Position numbers and translations under genes: made by a program. The notes under the pieces are model-generated. The model was not told where the DNA came from and made no database searches. It saw only the letters and a list, made by a program, of their open reading frames with translations. A stretch of DNA of 32,219 bases, taken from positions 1-32,219 of the forward strand of contig JADYYK010000016.1 of NCBI GenBank assembly GCA_020853705.1. The letters are read 5' to 3'. Origin of the DNA: Deltaproteobacteria bacterium. Its GTDB lineage: Bacteria; Myxococcota_A; Polyangia; Haliangiales; JADYYK01. Positions 7,781-15,121 of this stretch are shown here, in pieces; position 1 is the first letter of the stretch, and each line of letters starts with the position of its first letter.

Positions 7781-8707
7781 TCAGCGGGTCACGGTGCAGG
7801 CCGAGTAGCTGGCGATCTCGGGCATGTACTTGTGGACGGTCAGCACGCCCGGGCAGACGTGGGTGTGGTAGCGCGCCGTGAAGTGGACGGTGCCGGCGCG
7901 ATCCTTCAGATCGCCGCTGTGGCCGTTCTGGGCGTCGAGCCCCGCGGCGGCGACCGCGCTGCCGTCGAGCTCGGTGCAGCCCAGCACCACGGTGCCGTCG
8001 CACATGATGCCGTAGACCTCGAGCGCCGCGCTGCCCGGCGTGGCCGCCGGGATGAGGCCGGCGGCGACCAGGACCTCGAGCGGCCCCGGGGTCGCGCTGT
8101 GATAGTGGTACTGGCCGTTCGGGGCCGGGTGGGCCTCGTAGCTGTCGAAGGTGAAGCGCTCGTTGTCGATGTCGTCGCCCAGCGCGGCCTGGTCATTGAA
8201 GATGGCCACCGAGTCGAGCGCCACGCCGACCGGCCCCCCCGGGTACTCGTAGGGGTTGGTGTTGGCCTGGCGATCGACGAAGGCGCTGGTGATGGTCAGG
8301 TTGCGCGACACCGGCACCAGCGGGACGCTGATGCTGAAGCTGGCCTCGACCAGCTGGTTGGGGTTCTTGTGGTAGCTGCCGTCGCGTGGATCGAAGGCGG
8401 TGTAGTTGGGGCTGCTGCTGGCGTAGTACGCGCTGCGGTGCGGCGGCAGCGAGCGGGTCGTGATCACGACCGCGCTGGCGGTCTTGCTGATGGTGACGCA
8501 GCGGAAGTAGGTCTTGAAGAAGTCGGGCACGTCGGCCGCGATCTGGGTCTCGCAGCTCGCCAGGGTGCGCTCGCCGACGCGGGTACCGCCGTCGTCCTCG
8601 ACCTGGCCGCCATCGCCGCTGCCGCCGTCGTCGTCGCCGTCGTCACCACAGCCAGCCAGCACCAGCGCGCCGATGCAGACGATCGATGCCCGGGCCAGCG
8701 TCCTCAT
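7781..8707 (-). CDS. YHYH-domain lipoprotein
   Basis: A 308-residue lipoprotein with a textbook lipobox (LAGC, Cys20) followed by a GDDGDDDGG linker. The mature part matches the YHYH domain family: GPVGVALDSVAIFND, then GQYHYH (Tyr200, His201, Tyr202, His203), then YGIMCDG and the C-terminal YHTHVCPG (His281, His283, Cys285). Paired histidines suggest metal binding; the biochemical role of the family is undetermined. The ATG shares a base with the stop of the asparaginase-like gene (TGATG), so translation is coupled. A much longer in-frame extension upstream is only the shadow of that gene. It converges with the deiminase-like gene with one base between stop codons. Confidence 0.88.
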   Translation of the reverse strand: MRTLARASIVCIGALVLAGCGDDGDDDGGSGDGGQVEDDGGTRVGERTLASCETQIAADVPDFFKTYFRCVTISKTASAVVITTRSLPPHRSAYYASSSPNYTAFDPRDGSYHKNPNQLVEASFSISVPLVPVSRNLTITSAFVDRQANTNPYEYPGGPVGVALDSVAIFNDQAALGDDIDNERFTFDSYEAHPAPNGQYHYHSATPGPLEVLVAAGLIPAATPGSAALEVYGIMCDGTVVLGCTELDGSAVAAAGLDAQNGHSGDLKDRAGTVHFTARYHTHVCPGVLTVHKYMPEIASYSACTVTR

Positions 8708-9231
8708 CAGGTCCCCTCCAGCTTGCGGAAGCTGCCCAGCGCACGATCCTTGACCACCCCGGGGAAGGCCAGCACCTGGGCGTGCATGGCCAGGTAGACG
8801 CCCGGCGCCAGCAGCTGCGCGGCCAGCAGCGCCTCGGTCAGGTTCTGCAGGGCGTCGGTGTTGCGCAGCTCGTAGGGCCGCATGGCCCCGGTGAACACCA
8901 CCGGCGCCGCCGGCGGTCGCCACAGCTCCAGGGTGCGCTCGCCGCTGACCGCCAGCCGGTCGGTGCCGTGCACCACCACGACGCCATCGTGCTGCGCCGC
9001 CGCCGCGCCCGCCGCGCGCGCGATCAGGGTGTGATCGTCGGGCGTCATGTCGAGGCTGTCCTTGTTCATCAGCTGCTGCCGCGACAGCGTGATGCCGCGC
9101 AGCTCCAGCGACGCCAGCATGACGTCGAGCACCGAGACCTGGTTGGTCAGCAGGCCCGACAGCTCGTCATAGGTCTTCTCGATGGTGCCCCCGGTGGACA
9201 AGAGGGCGATCCGCTTGCGCTGGACGCTCAC
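8707..9231 (-). CDS. Single-domain asparaginase-like protein
   Basis: A 174-residue protein matching the N-terminal domain of L-asparaginases: LLSTGGTIEKTYDE (candidate nucleophile Thr16), HGTDRLAV (88-94) and VVFTGAMRP (111-119). Classical asparaginases have about 330 residues with a C-terminal domain completing the active site across the dimer; here the protein ends after the N domain. Short asparaginase-domain proteins occur in other bacteria, so this is probably a natural short form rather than a truncation, but activity on Asn is unproven. The start is GTG. It is coupled to the YHYH lipoprotein and divergent from the dienelactone hydrolase with a 37-bp gap. Confidence 0.85.
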   Translation of the reverse strand: MSVQRKRIALLSTGGTIEKTYDELSGLLTNQVSVLDVMLASLELRGITLSRQQLMNKDSLDMTPDDHTLIARAAGAAAAQHDGVVVVHGTDRLAVSGERTLELWRPPAAPVVFTGAMRPYELRNTDALQNLTEALLAAQLLAPGVYLAMHAQVLAFPGVVKDRALGSFRKLEGT

Positions 9232-9244
9232 GGCGCGATTCTAC

Positions 9245-9254
9245 CCAGATCTGG
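9245..9254. promoter_or_regulatory. 10-bp palindrome centred in divergent promoter gap
   Basis: CCAGATCTGG is a perfect palindrome sitting at the midpoint of the 37-bp space between the divergent asparaginase-like and dienelactone hydrolase genes. Its position suits an operator controlling both. No clear -35/-10 pair was found. Confidence 0.35.
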
Positions 9255-9268
9255 TGTATTCCTGGCTC

Positions 9269-10078
9269 ATGACGCGCACCCAATCGCTGTGCACCCTCGC
9301 CACCATCGCCGCCCTCGCCGCCGGTCCCGGCCTGGCCCACGCCAAGCTGGTGGGCAAGAAGGTCAGCTACAAGCAGGGCAAGGTCGCCCTCGAGGGCTAC
9401 CTGGCCTATGACGACGCCGTCACCGGCAAGCGCCCCGCCGTGCTGGTGGTGCACGACTGGATGGGGATCTCGGCCGAGACGCGCCGCCGGGTCGACATGC
9501 TGGCGACGCTGGGCTATGTCGCGCTGGCCGCCGACGTCTATGGCAAGGGGGTGCGTCCGACCACGCCCGACGCCGCCGGCAAGCAGGCCGGCAAGTGGAA
9601 GGGCGACCGTCCTGGCCTGCGCGCCCGCGTGCGCGCCGCCCTCGACTTCTTGCTGAAGCGCCCCGAGGCCGACCCCGCGCGCAGCGCCGCCATGGGCTAC
9701 TGCTTCGGCGGCACCGCCGCGCTGGAGCTGGCGCGCAGCGGCGCCCCGGTGGCCGGGGTCATCAGCTTCCACGGCGGCCTCAGCACCCCGACGCCCGGAC
9801 TGACCGCCTTCAAGGGCAAGCTGCTGGTGCTGCACGGTGCCGACGATCCCCACGTGCCGCCCGCCGAGGTCGCGAGCTTCGAGCAGGAGGCGCGCGAGGC
9901 CGGCCTGGACTGGCAGCTCATCGCCTACGGCGGCGCGGTGCACGCCTTCACCAACCCCGGCGCTGGCGCCGACAAGAGCAAGGGCGCCGCCTATGACGAG
10001 CGCGCCGACCGGCGCTCCTGGCAGGCCATGCAGCAGTTCTTCACAGAGCTGTTCAGCGCAGCGCCATCCCCCCGGTGA
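9269..10078 (+). CDS. Secreted dienelactone hydrolase family protein
   Basis: A 269-residue alpha/beta hydrolase of the dienelactone hydrolase family. A signal peptide is followed by GLAHA and a probable cleavage site around residue 25. The triad is visible: Cys145 in GYCFGG, Asp192 in HGADDPHVP and His225 in GGAVHAFTNP. The oxyanion-region motif VLVVHDWMG is also present. Family members hydrolyse cyclic esters or lactones; the real substrate cannot be told, and export suggests an extracellular or periplasmic ester. The ATG at this position was chosen because the signal peptide starts there; an in-frame upstream extension overlaps the divergent gene. The 3' end overlaps the convergent lipoprotein gene by 26 nt. 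Confidence 0.9.
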   Translation: MTRTQSLCTLATIAALAAGPGLAHAKLVGKKVSYKQGKVALEGYLAYDDAVTGKRPAVLVVHDWMGISAETRRRVDMLATLGYVALAADVYGKGVRPTTPDAAGKQAGKWKGDRPGLRARVRAALDFLLKRPEADPARSAAMGYCFGGTAALELARSGAPVAGVISFHGGLSTPTPGLTAFKGKLLVLHGADDPHVPPAEVASFEQEAREAGLDWQLIAYGGAVHAFTNPGAGADKSKGAAYDERADRRSWQAMQQFFTELFSAAPSPR

Positions 10079-10631
10079 AGACCCCGACCGCGGTCAGGTC
10101 GATGGCCACCCCGACGGTCATGACCAGCTGCGACGGGACGTCCTGGTTGCGCATCGAGGCCGTGTCCCAGCGCGAGCCGTTGACCAGGTAGTCGATCGAG
10201 AAGTAGCCGCCCACCGTGAGGTGGTTGGTCTGCTGCGACGCCGGCAGCACCCAGTGCTTGATGACCGGCGCGATGCCGCCGCCCAGGCCGACCACGGTGT
10301 ACAGGGCCTCGCCCTCACCGGCCGCCCGCACGCCGAAGTGCGGCCCGGCGCGCAGGACCAGCCCCGACGACGTCAGCACCGACTGTCCCTCGAGCCCCGA
10401 GCGCATCTGGAAGGCGCCGCCCTCCTGGAAGGGCCCCTCCACATACCCGAGCTCGGTCGACCAGGTCAGCCCCATGCCGTCGGCCTTGCCCGTGCCGAGC
10501 GCGGTGCGCAGGCTGACCTCGCCGCCGGGCTTGCGCAGCGCGGGGCCACCCTGGAGCCCCAGCGCGGCGGTGCAGCCCGCGGTCCCGGCCAGTCCCAGCG
10601 CCAGCGTCAGCCCCAGCAGCAGCAAGCGCAT
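10053..10631 (-). CDS. Small lipoprotein, outer-membrane beta-barrel-like
   Basis: A 192-residue protein. The signal peptide ends GTAGC with Cys20 as candidate lipid attachment. The mature protein is a series of alternating polar/hydrophobic strands with glycine-rich turns (GGEVSLRTALGTGK, VLRAGPHFGVRA, ALYTVVGLGGGIAPVI, LTVGGYFSIDYLV, VMTVGVAIDLTAVGV), resembling a small beta barrel or jelly roll. No family was recognised. The ATG follows a run of Gs (GGGGGGG) that can act as ribosome binding site. It is divergent from the RNase D gene (64-bp gap) and its 3' end overlaps the dienelactone hydrolase gene antisense by 26 nt. Confidence 0.7.
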   Translation of the reverse strand: MRLLLLGLTLALGLAGTAGCTAALGLQGGPALRKPGGEVSLRTALGTGKADGMGLTWSTELGYVEGPFQEGGAFQMRSGLEGQSVLTSSGLVLRAGPHFGVRAAGEGEALYTVVGLGGGIAPVIKHWVLPASQQTNHLTVGGYFSIDYLVNGSRWDTASMRNQDVPSQLVMTVGVAIDLTAVGVFTGGMALR

Positions 10632-10695
10632 GGCCCCCCCATACGCACCAGTCGGCCCGATACATCTAGGCCGCGGCGTGGCAGGATGCGCAGCC

Positions 10696-11838
10696 GTGAA
10701 CGCCTGGATCCGCACCCCCCGAGAGCTGGAGGCCTGGCTGGCCTCGCTGGTGGGCTGCCACGCCCTGGCGCTGGATACCGAGTCCGACAGCCTGTACCAC
10801 CACGTCGAGAAGGTGTGCCTGATCCAGGTCGCGCCCGCGGGGGGCGAGGGCCGCCTCATCGATCCGCTGTTCCCCGAGCTGCAGCAGGCTGGCCTGGCCG
10901 CGCTGGCCCCGCTGCTGGCCGACCCCGCGGTGACCAAGGTGCTGCACGGCGCCGACTATGACGTGGCGACCCTGAAGCGCGACTTCGGCTTCAGCTTCGC
11001 GGGGCTGTTCGACACCATGCTGGCGGCGCGCTTCCTGGGCCGCGCCGAGCTGGGGCTGGCGGCGGTGGCCCGCGCCGAGCTCGGCGTCGAGCTGACCAAG
11101 GGTGGCCAGAAGGACGACTGGTCGCGCCGCCCGCTGACCGCGCGCCAGGAGCAGTACGCCCTGGCCGACGTGCAGCACCTCGGCGCGCTGCACGACCGCC
11201 TGCGCGCCGCGCTGGAGCAGGCCGGGCGCCTGACCTGGGTGCTCGAGGAGTGCGACGCCGTGGCGAAGGTGCCGGCGGCGCGCCGGCGCAAGAGTGACGA
11301 CGCCTACCTCGAGCTCAAGGGCGCCAGCCGGCTGCCGCGGCGGGCGCTGGCGGTGCTGCGCGAGCTCTTCGCCTGGCGCGAGGCGCGCGCCGAGGTGACC
11401 AACATCCCGCCCTTCAAGATCGCGCAGAACGAGCTCCTGCTGGCGCTGGCGCTGGCGGCGCCGACCACGCCGGCCGCGCTGGCGAAGGTCCCGGCCGCGC
11501 GCCACCTGACCCGCGACGTGCCCGCGCTGCTGGAGGGCATCACGCGCGCGCTGGCGCTGCCCGAGGCCGAGCTGCCCCGGGTGCCGGCGCCGTCCCACGG
11601 CCCCCGCATGTCCGACGCCGTGCGCAGGCGCATCGAGGCCCTGCGCGCCCTGCGCACCCGGCTGGCCAAACGACTGGAGCTCGACATCTCGGTGGTGTTG
11701 CCGCAGCGGCTCATCGATCGCATCGCCGAGGCAGCGCCAAAAACCCTGGACGCGCTGGCCGAGATCGACGGGGTCCGGCGCTGGCGGACCGAGATCCTGG
11801 GCGAGGAGGTGCTAGCATCGATCGGTCCCAATGGCTGA
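10696..11838 (+). CDS. rnd: Ribonuclease D
   Basis: A 380-residue 3'-5' exoribonuclease of the DEDD-y class, involved in tRNA 3' maturation and RNA turnover. Exo I is LALDTESD (Asp27, Glu29), Exo II is HGADYDVATLKRDFG (Asp87/Asp89 region) and Exo III is YALADVQHL (Tyr154, Asp158). Two HRDC-type helical domains follow, one at about 213-285 (ALAVLRELFAWREARAE, NIPPFKI) and one at about 304-372, as in E. coli RNase D. The start is GTG; the longer in-frame sequence upstream runs over the divergent lipoprotein gene. It is first in an operon whose next gene begins 8 nt before its stop, so RNA decay, a Ser/Thr kinase and a peroxiredoxin are linked. Confidence 0.93.
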   Translation: MNAWIRTPRELEAWLASLVGCHALALDTESDSLYHHVEKVCLIQVAPAGGEGRLIDPLFPELQQAGLAALAPLLADPAVTKVLHGADYDVATLKRDFGFSFAGLFDTMLAARFLGRAELGLAAVARAELGVELTKGGQKDDWSRRPLTARQEQYALADVQHLGALHDRLRAALEQAGRLTWVLEECDAVAKVPAARRRKSDDAYLELKGASRLPRRALAVLRELFAWREARAEVTNIPPFKIAQNELLLALALAAPTTPAALAKVPAARHLTRDVPALLEGITRALALPEAELPRVPAPSHGPRMSDAVRRRIEALRALRTRLAKRLELDISVVLPQRLIDRIAEAAPKTLDALAEIDGVRRWRTEILGEEVLASIGPNG

Positions 11839-13729
11839 ATCGGCCACCGATCCCAGGCTCGGCGCCGTCCTGCAAGGGCGCTACAAGATCCTGAGCCGCA
11901 TCGCGGCGGGCGGCATGGGCGTGGTGTACCGCGGCGAGCGGGTGCCGTTCGGGCGCGCGGTGGCCATCAAGTTCCTGCACGCGCCGCTGGCGGCCGACAA
12001 GGAGTTCCTGCGCCGCTTCGATCTGGAGGCGCGCGCGATGTCGCGCCTGGGCCACCCGCACTGCGTCTCGGTCATCGACTTCGGCGTCGACGAAGGCGCG
12101 CCCTACATGGTGCTGGAGCTGGCGCAGGGCAAGACGCTGCGCGAGATCATGGACGCCGGCGCGATGCCGCCGCAGCGCGCGCTGCACATCACGCGGCAGC
12201 TGCTGGCGGGGCTGGCCCACGCCCACGGGCAGGGCATCGTGCACCGCGACATCAAGCCGGCCAACATCATGCTGGGCGAGGCCACCGGGACCGGGGATCA
12301 CGTGCGCATCCTCGATTTCGGCCTGGCCAAGCTGCGCGACATCGGCAGCGCCGACGTGTCGACGGTGCAGATCGCGGTCGGCACCCCGAGCTACATGGCG
12401 CCCGAGCAGGGCCTCGGCAAGCGCGTCGATGCGCGCTCGGACGTGTACTCGACCGGGGTCGTGCTGTTCGAGCTCCTGACCGGGCAGAAGCCCTTCGTGG
12501 CCGACGAGACGGTGGATCTGCTGGAGATGCACCGCGAGATGGCGCCGCCGCTGCTGCGCGTGGTGGCGCCCGAGCGCGGCTTCTCGGCGGCGCTGGAGGC
12601 GGCGGCCCAGAAGGCCATGGCCAAGGCGCCCGACGACCGCTTCCAGACCGCGGCCGAGATGATGGACGCGCTGGCGGCGACGCCGGAGTCGGGGCGGCCG
12701 ACCACGCTGCCGCCGGGCACGCTGCCGGCGGGGTCGGGCAACTCGGCGACCATCCCGCTCGATTCGCTGGTCGACAAGCTCGAGCAGATCGAGTCGCCCG
12801 CGCTGCTGCCGGTGCTGTCGCCGCGCGAGCAGGCGCTGGCGCTGGGGGACAAGCCGGGCGGCGGCGGGCGGATGCTGGTGGCGCTGCTGGTGCTGCTGCT
12901 GTTTGCCGGGGTGGGGGCGGCGTATCTGAAGTTCGGGCGGGGCAAGGGCAAGGGCAATGCGAGCACGAGCACGAGTACGAGCACGAGCACGATGCCGAGC
13001 CCGAGCCCGAGCACGAGCACGATGCCGAGCCCGAGCACGAGTCCAGGTCCGACCCCGAGCGATGGCGAGCCCGCCTGGAGCGTGGGCCCCGGGGTGGTGG
13101 TCGACGGCGGGGCCTCTGCCGACGCCGAGGTGATGGTGGCCGAGGTGGACGACGAGCCCGATCCCGATGGCGACGGCGGCACCGAGGTGCCGGTGCTGGG
13201 CGAGGTGCCCCCGGACGAGCAGGGTGATCCCGTCGCCGCGGTGCCCGAGGATCTCGTCATCGACGACACCCAGATCGACGAGCCCGAGCCGTCGCCCTCG
13301 GAGCCGCCCAAGGTGGCGCCCGCGACCACGGTCGACGGCGCGCTGGCGCTGATCAAGGCCGACAAGAAGCTGGAGGCCATCCAGAGCCTGCAGCGACTGG
13401 CGCGCGGAAACCCCAAGAGCGCGTACATCCCGTACCTGCTCGGCAACCTGTACTTCGAGCGGCGCTGGTGGACCCAGGGGCTCGACGCCTATCGCGCCGC
13501 GGTGAGCAACGACCGCCGCTATGCCGCACGCGCCACCCTGAACCGCAACGCCATCCGCGCCCTGGCGGCCGACAAGACCCGGGTCCGCGCGAGCAATCTC
13601 ATCCGCAAGGTGATCGGGCGCTCGGCGCTGCCCTTCCTGCGCAGCGCCGCCCGTGGTGATCGCAACCGCGACGTGCGCGCGCGCGCCGACGCCCTGGCCA
13701 AGGCCATGACCCCGAAGAAGAAGAAGTGA
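11831..13729 (+). CDS. Transmembrane Ser/Thr protein kinase
   Basis: A 632-residue Pkn-type kinase. The cytoplasmic kinase domain spans about 18-280: Gly loop IAAGGMGVVY (24-33), catalytic Lys47, HRD (138-140) in HRDIKPANI, DFG (162-164), and APE ending at Glu192. All catalytic residues are present. A single membrane helix lies at about 348-366, then a Ser/Thr/Pro low-complexity stretch, an acidic linker, and a C-terminal TPR-like region (AIQSLQRLARGNPKSAYIPYLLGNLYFERRWW, split about 510-560) likely outside the membrane, ending in KKKK. It is translationally coupled to RNase D (8-nt overlap) and followed after 6 nt by a peroxiredoxin. An oxidative or envelope-stress input is a guess from context. 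Confidence 0.93.
   Translation: MAESATDPRLGAVLQGRYKILSRIAAGGMGVVYRGERVPFGRAVAIKFLHAPLAADKEFLRRFDLEARAMSRLGHPHCVSVIDFGVDEGAPYMVLELAQGKTLREIMDAGAMPPQRALHITRQLLAGLAHAHGQGIVHRDIKPANIMLGEATGTGDHVRILDFGLAKLRDIGSADVSTVQIAVGTPSYMAPEQGLGKRVDARSDVYSTGVVLFELLTGQKPFVADETVDLLEMHREMAPPLLRVVAPERGFSAALEAAAQKAMAKAPDDRFQTAAEMMDALAATPESGRPTTLPPGTLPAGSGNSATIPLDSLVDKLEQIESPALLPVLSPREQALALGDKPGGGGRMLVALLVLLLFAGVGAAYLKFGRGKGKGNASTSTSTSTSTMPSPSPSTSTMPSPSTSPGPTPSDGEPAWSVGPGVVVDGGASADAEVMVAEVDDEPDPDGDGGTEVPVLGEVPPDEQGDPVAAVPEDLVIDDTQIDEPEPSPSEPPKVAPATTVDGALALIKADKKLEAIQSLQRLARGNPKSAYIPYLLGNLYFERRWWTQGLDAYRAAVSNDRRYAARATLNRNAIRALAADKTRVRASNLIRKVIGRSALPFLRSAARGDRNRDVRARADALAKAMTPKKKK
12959..13042 (+). repeat. CGAGCA/CCGAGC microsatellite in kinase gene
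   Basis: Imperfect 6-bp repeats encode alternating Ser-Thr and Pro-Ser just after the membrane helix. The block containing GAGCACGATGCCGAGCCCGA occurs twice, showing recent duplication. It forms a flexible extracytoplasmic stalk and could vary in length by slippage in six-base steps without losing frame. Confidence 0.85.
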
Positions 13730-13735
13730 GCCCAC

Positions 13736-14209
13736 ATGCTGAGCATCGGAGCTGAAGCGCCCGACTTCGAGGCCGAGACCACCGCCGGCCGCCGCGTCCA
13801 CCTGGCCAAGCTGCGTGGCCGCTGGGTGGTGCTGTTCTTCTTCCCCAAGGCCTTCACGCCCGGTTGCACCGTGGAGACGCGGCGCTTCCAGCAGCGCCTG
13901 CCCGAGCTACGGAGCTTCGACGTCGAGGTCCTCGGCGTCAGCGGCGACAGCCATGAGCGTCAGTGTGACTTCGCGAGGTCGCTCGAGGTCGAGTTTCCCA
14001 TGATCGGCGACCGCGGCGGCGCCATCGCCAGGCGCTATCAGGCCAAGCGACCGCTGCTCAACCTGGACCGCCGCATCACCTATGTGATCGATCCCGAGGG
14101 CAAGATCGCGCTGGCGTTCCAGGACGAGACCCACATGAGCCACGACGATCGCGTGGTGACGTTCCTGCAAGCCCGCAAGGCGACGCCGCCGCCCGCGCAG
14201 TCAGCGTAG
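13736..14209 (+). CDS. Peroxiredoxin, Bcp/PrxQ type
   Basis: A 157-residue thiol peroxidase of the AhpC/TSA superfamily, reducing peroxides through a cysteine. The peroxidatic motif is TPGCTVE with Cys44, after the FFFPKAF strand. The partner five residues later, found in many Bcp proteins as a second Cys, is absent; the only other Cys is C77 in DSHERQCDF, so resolution may use C77 or another thiol. The family pattern GVSGDSHERQCDFARS and the YVIDPEGKI strand support the call. It begins 6 nt after the kinase stop and is likely co-transcribed with RNase D and the kinase. Its stop overlaps the convergent lipoprotein gene by 9 nt. Confidence 0.93.
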   Translation: MLSIGAEAPDFEAETTAGRRVHLAKLRGRWVVLFFFPKAFTPGCTVETRRFQQRLPELRSFDVEVLGVSGDSHERQCDFARSLEVEFPMIGDRGGAIARRYQAKRPLLNLDRRITYVIDPEGKIALAFQDETHMSHDDRVVTFLQARKATPPPAQSA

Positions 14210-15036
14210 CGTCCAGCCGGCGACCGCGGGCGCCGCGGTGAGATCGATCTCGTAGTAGCCGCCGCCGGGGGCCAGCCACGGCGTGTGGGTGGACGGGATG
14301 GTGTCCTTCCACTCGTTGGGACCACGTCGTGCACCACATGCGCGGCCAGGCGCAGCCGGGTCGGACAGCCGGCCGCGGCCAGCGCGCTCCATGGCGTGCG
14401 CACCGACAGCGTGTGCAGATCGGTCGAGGTGAAGACGTGGCTGCCCGGCTCCAGCGCGAAGCCGCGCGTGGCCCAGGCGGCCGTCGGGGTGTAGACGCCG
14501 TCATAGGGGCCGCCGGTGCCGGAGTCGGTCTGCCGCCTGGCCGCGATGACGTGGGTCGGCGTGAAGGGCAGGGCGGGGGTCAGGCCGCCATACTCCTTGC
14601 CGGTGCTGGCCGCCGCCGCCGGCAGCGCGCCGGCCCGCGCCTCGAGGTAGACGTGCAGCGGCTCGAAGGCGCCGGCGAAGGCGTCGGAGGTCACGGTCAC
14701 GTAGAGGTAGCTCGGGTCCCAGGTGATGGCGGCGACGTCGCCGCTGCCCTGGGGGGCGCCGACGCTGATGTGCTGGCTGGCCAGGTACTCGGAGTAGTCG
14801 CCGGTGCCGTCCAGAGTCGGCGTCTGGCCCTGCGCGATGGCGCACGGGGCGGCGTCGGGCTGCAGCGCGCCGTCAGGCGGCGCGGCGTCGGCGAGCTGGC
14901 CGTCGAGCGTCCCGGCCTCGACGCCCGGGCCGGCATCGGCGACGCCGACGGCGCCGTCCAGCCGCGGCGCGGAGCTGCTGGACGCGCAGCCCAGCCCCCC
15001 CAGCAGCAGCAGCAGCAGCACAGCTCCCCGGCGCAT
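14201..15036 (-). pseudogene. Lipoprotein with CBM9/DOMON-like domain, frameshifted
   Basis: A lipoprotein gene whose frame breaks once. The first frame starts with a signal peptide ending LGC (Cys17), then a SSSS linker and a beta-sandwich domain (TPTLDGTGDYSEYLAS, AAITWDPSYLYVTVTSDAF, PLHVYLEARAG) resembling CBM9/DOMON-type sugar- or heme-binding folds. At LRLAAHVVHDVVP the frame switches; the other frame continues naturally as NEWKDTIPSTHTPWL then GGGYYEIDLTAAPAVAGWTLR and stops at 14201. Adding one G in the GGG run at 14318-14320 joins them into one ~278-residue protein. This is a genuine inactivating slip or a sequencing error. The CAG run at 15001-15019 encodes the Leu run of the signal peptide. 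Confidence 0.72.
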
Positions 15037-15053
15037 GACGGCCCCATCATACC

Positions 15054-15117
15054 CCCTCCTTGACATAGTGTAGTAAGAACACAAACTAGGTGTCGTAACA
15101 ACACTCATCAAGGAGGG
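15054..15117. promoter_or_regulatory. AT-rich control region with promoter and tandem operator
   Basis: Upstream of the SPFH gene lies a locally AT-rich segment. TTGACA (15060-15065) is a perfect -35 hexamer; the -10 at about 15082-15088 is poor (CAAACT/AAACTA). Two copies of a 15-bp element, GTGTAGTAAGAACAC (15068-15082) and GTGTCGTAACAACAC (15090-15104), match at 13 of 15 bases, each with GTGT/ACAC arms, and are spaced 22 bp, about two helical turns, flanking the presumed -10. CCCTCCTTGA (15054-15063) and TCAAGGAGGG (15108-15117) form a perfect 10-bp inverted repeat enclosing both; the right arm holds the ribosome binding site AAGGAGGG. This looks like a site for a dimeric repressor or activator. 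Confidence 0.65.
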
Positions 15118-15121
15118 CGCG

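Noticed and set aside
8708..8923. Longer start for the YHYH lipoprotein
   Set aside because: The extension overlaps the asparaginase-like gene and lacks a signal peptide at its start.
8707..9231. Asparaginase gene as a truncated pseudogene
   Set aside because: It keeps the catalytic motifs, ends in a stop coupled to the next start, and one-domain forms are known.
11711..13801. Long minus-strand open frame (696 codons) opposite the kinase gene
   Set aside because: It is the antisense of a clear kinase; its composition (Arg/His/Gln-rich) is that of a GC-rich shadow, with no domain.
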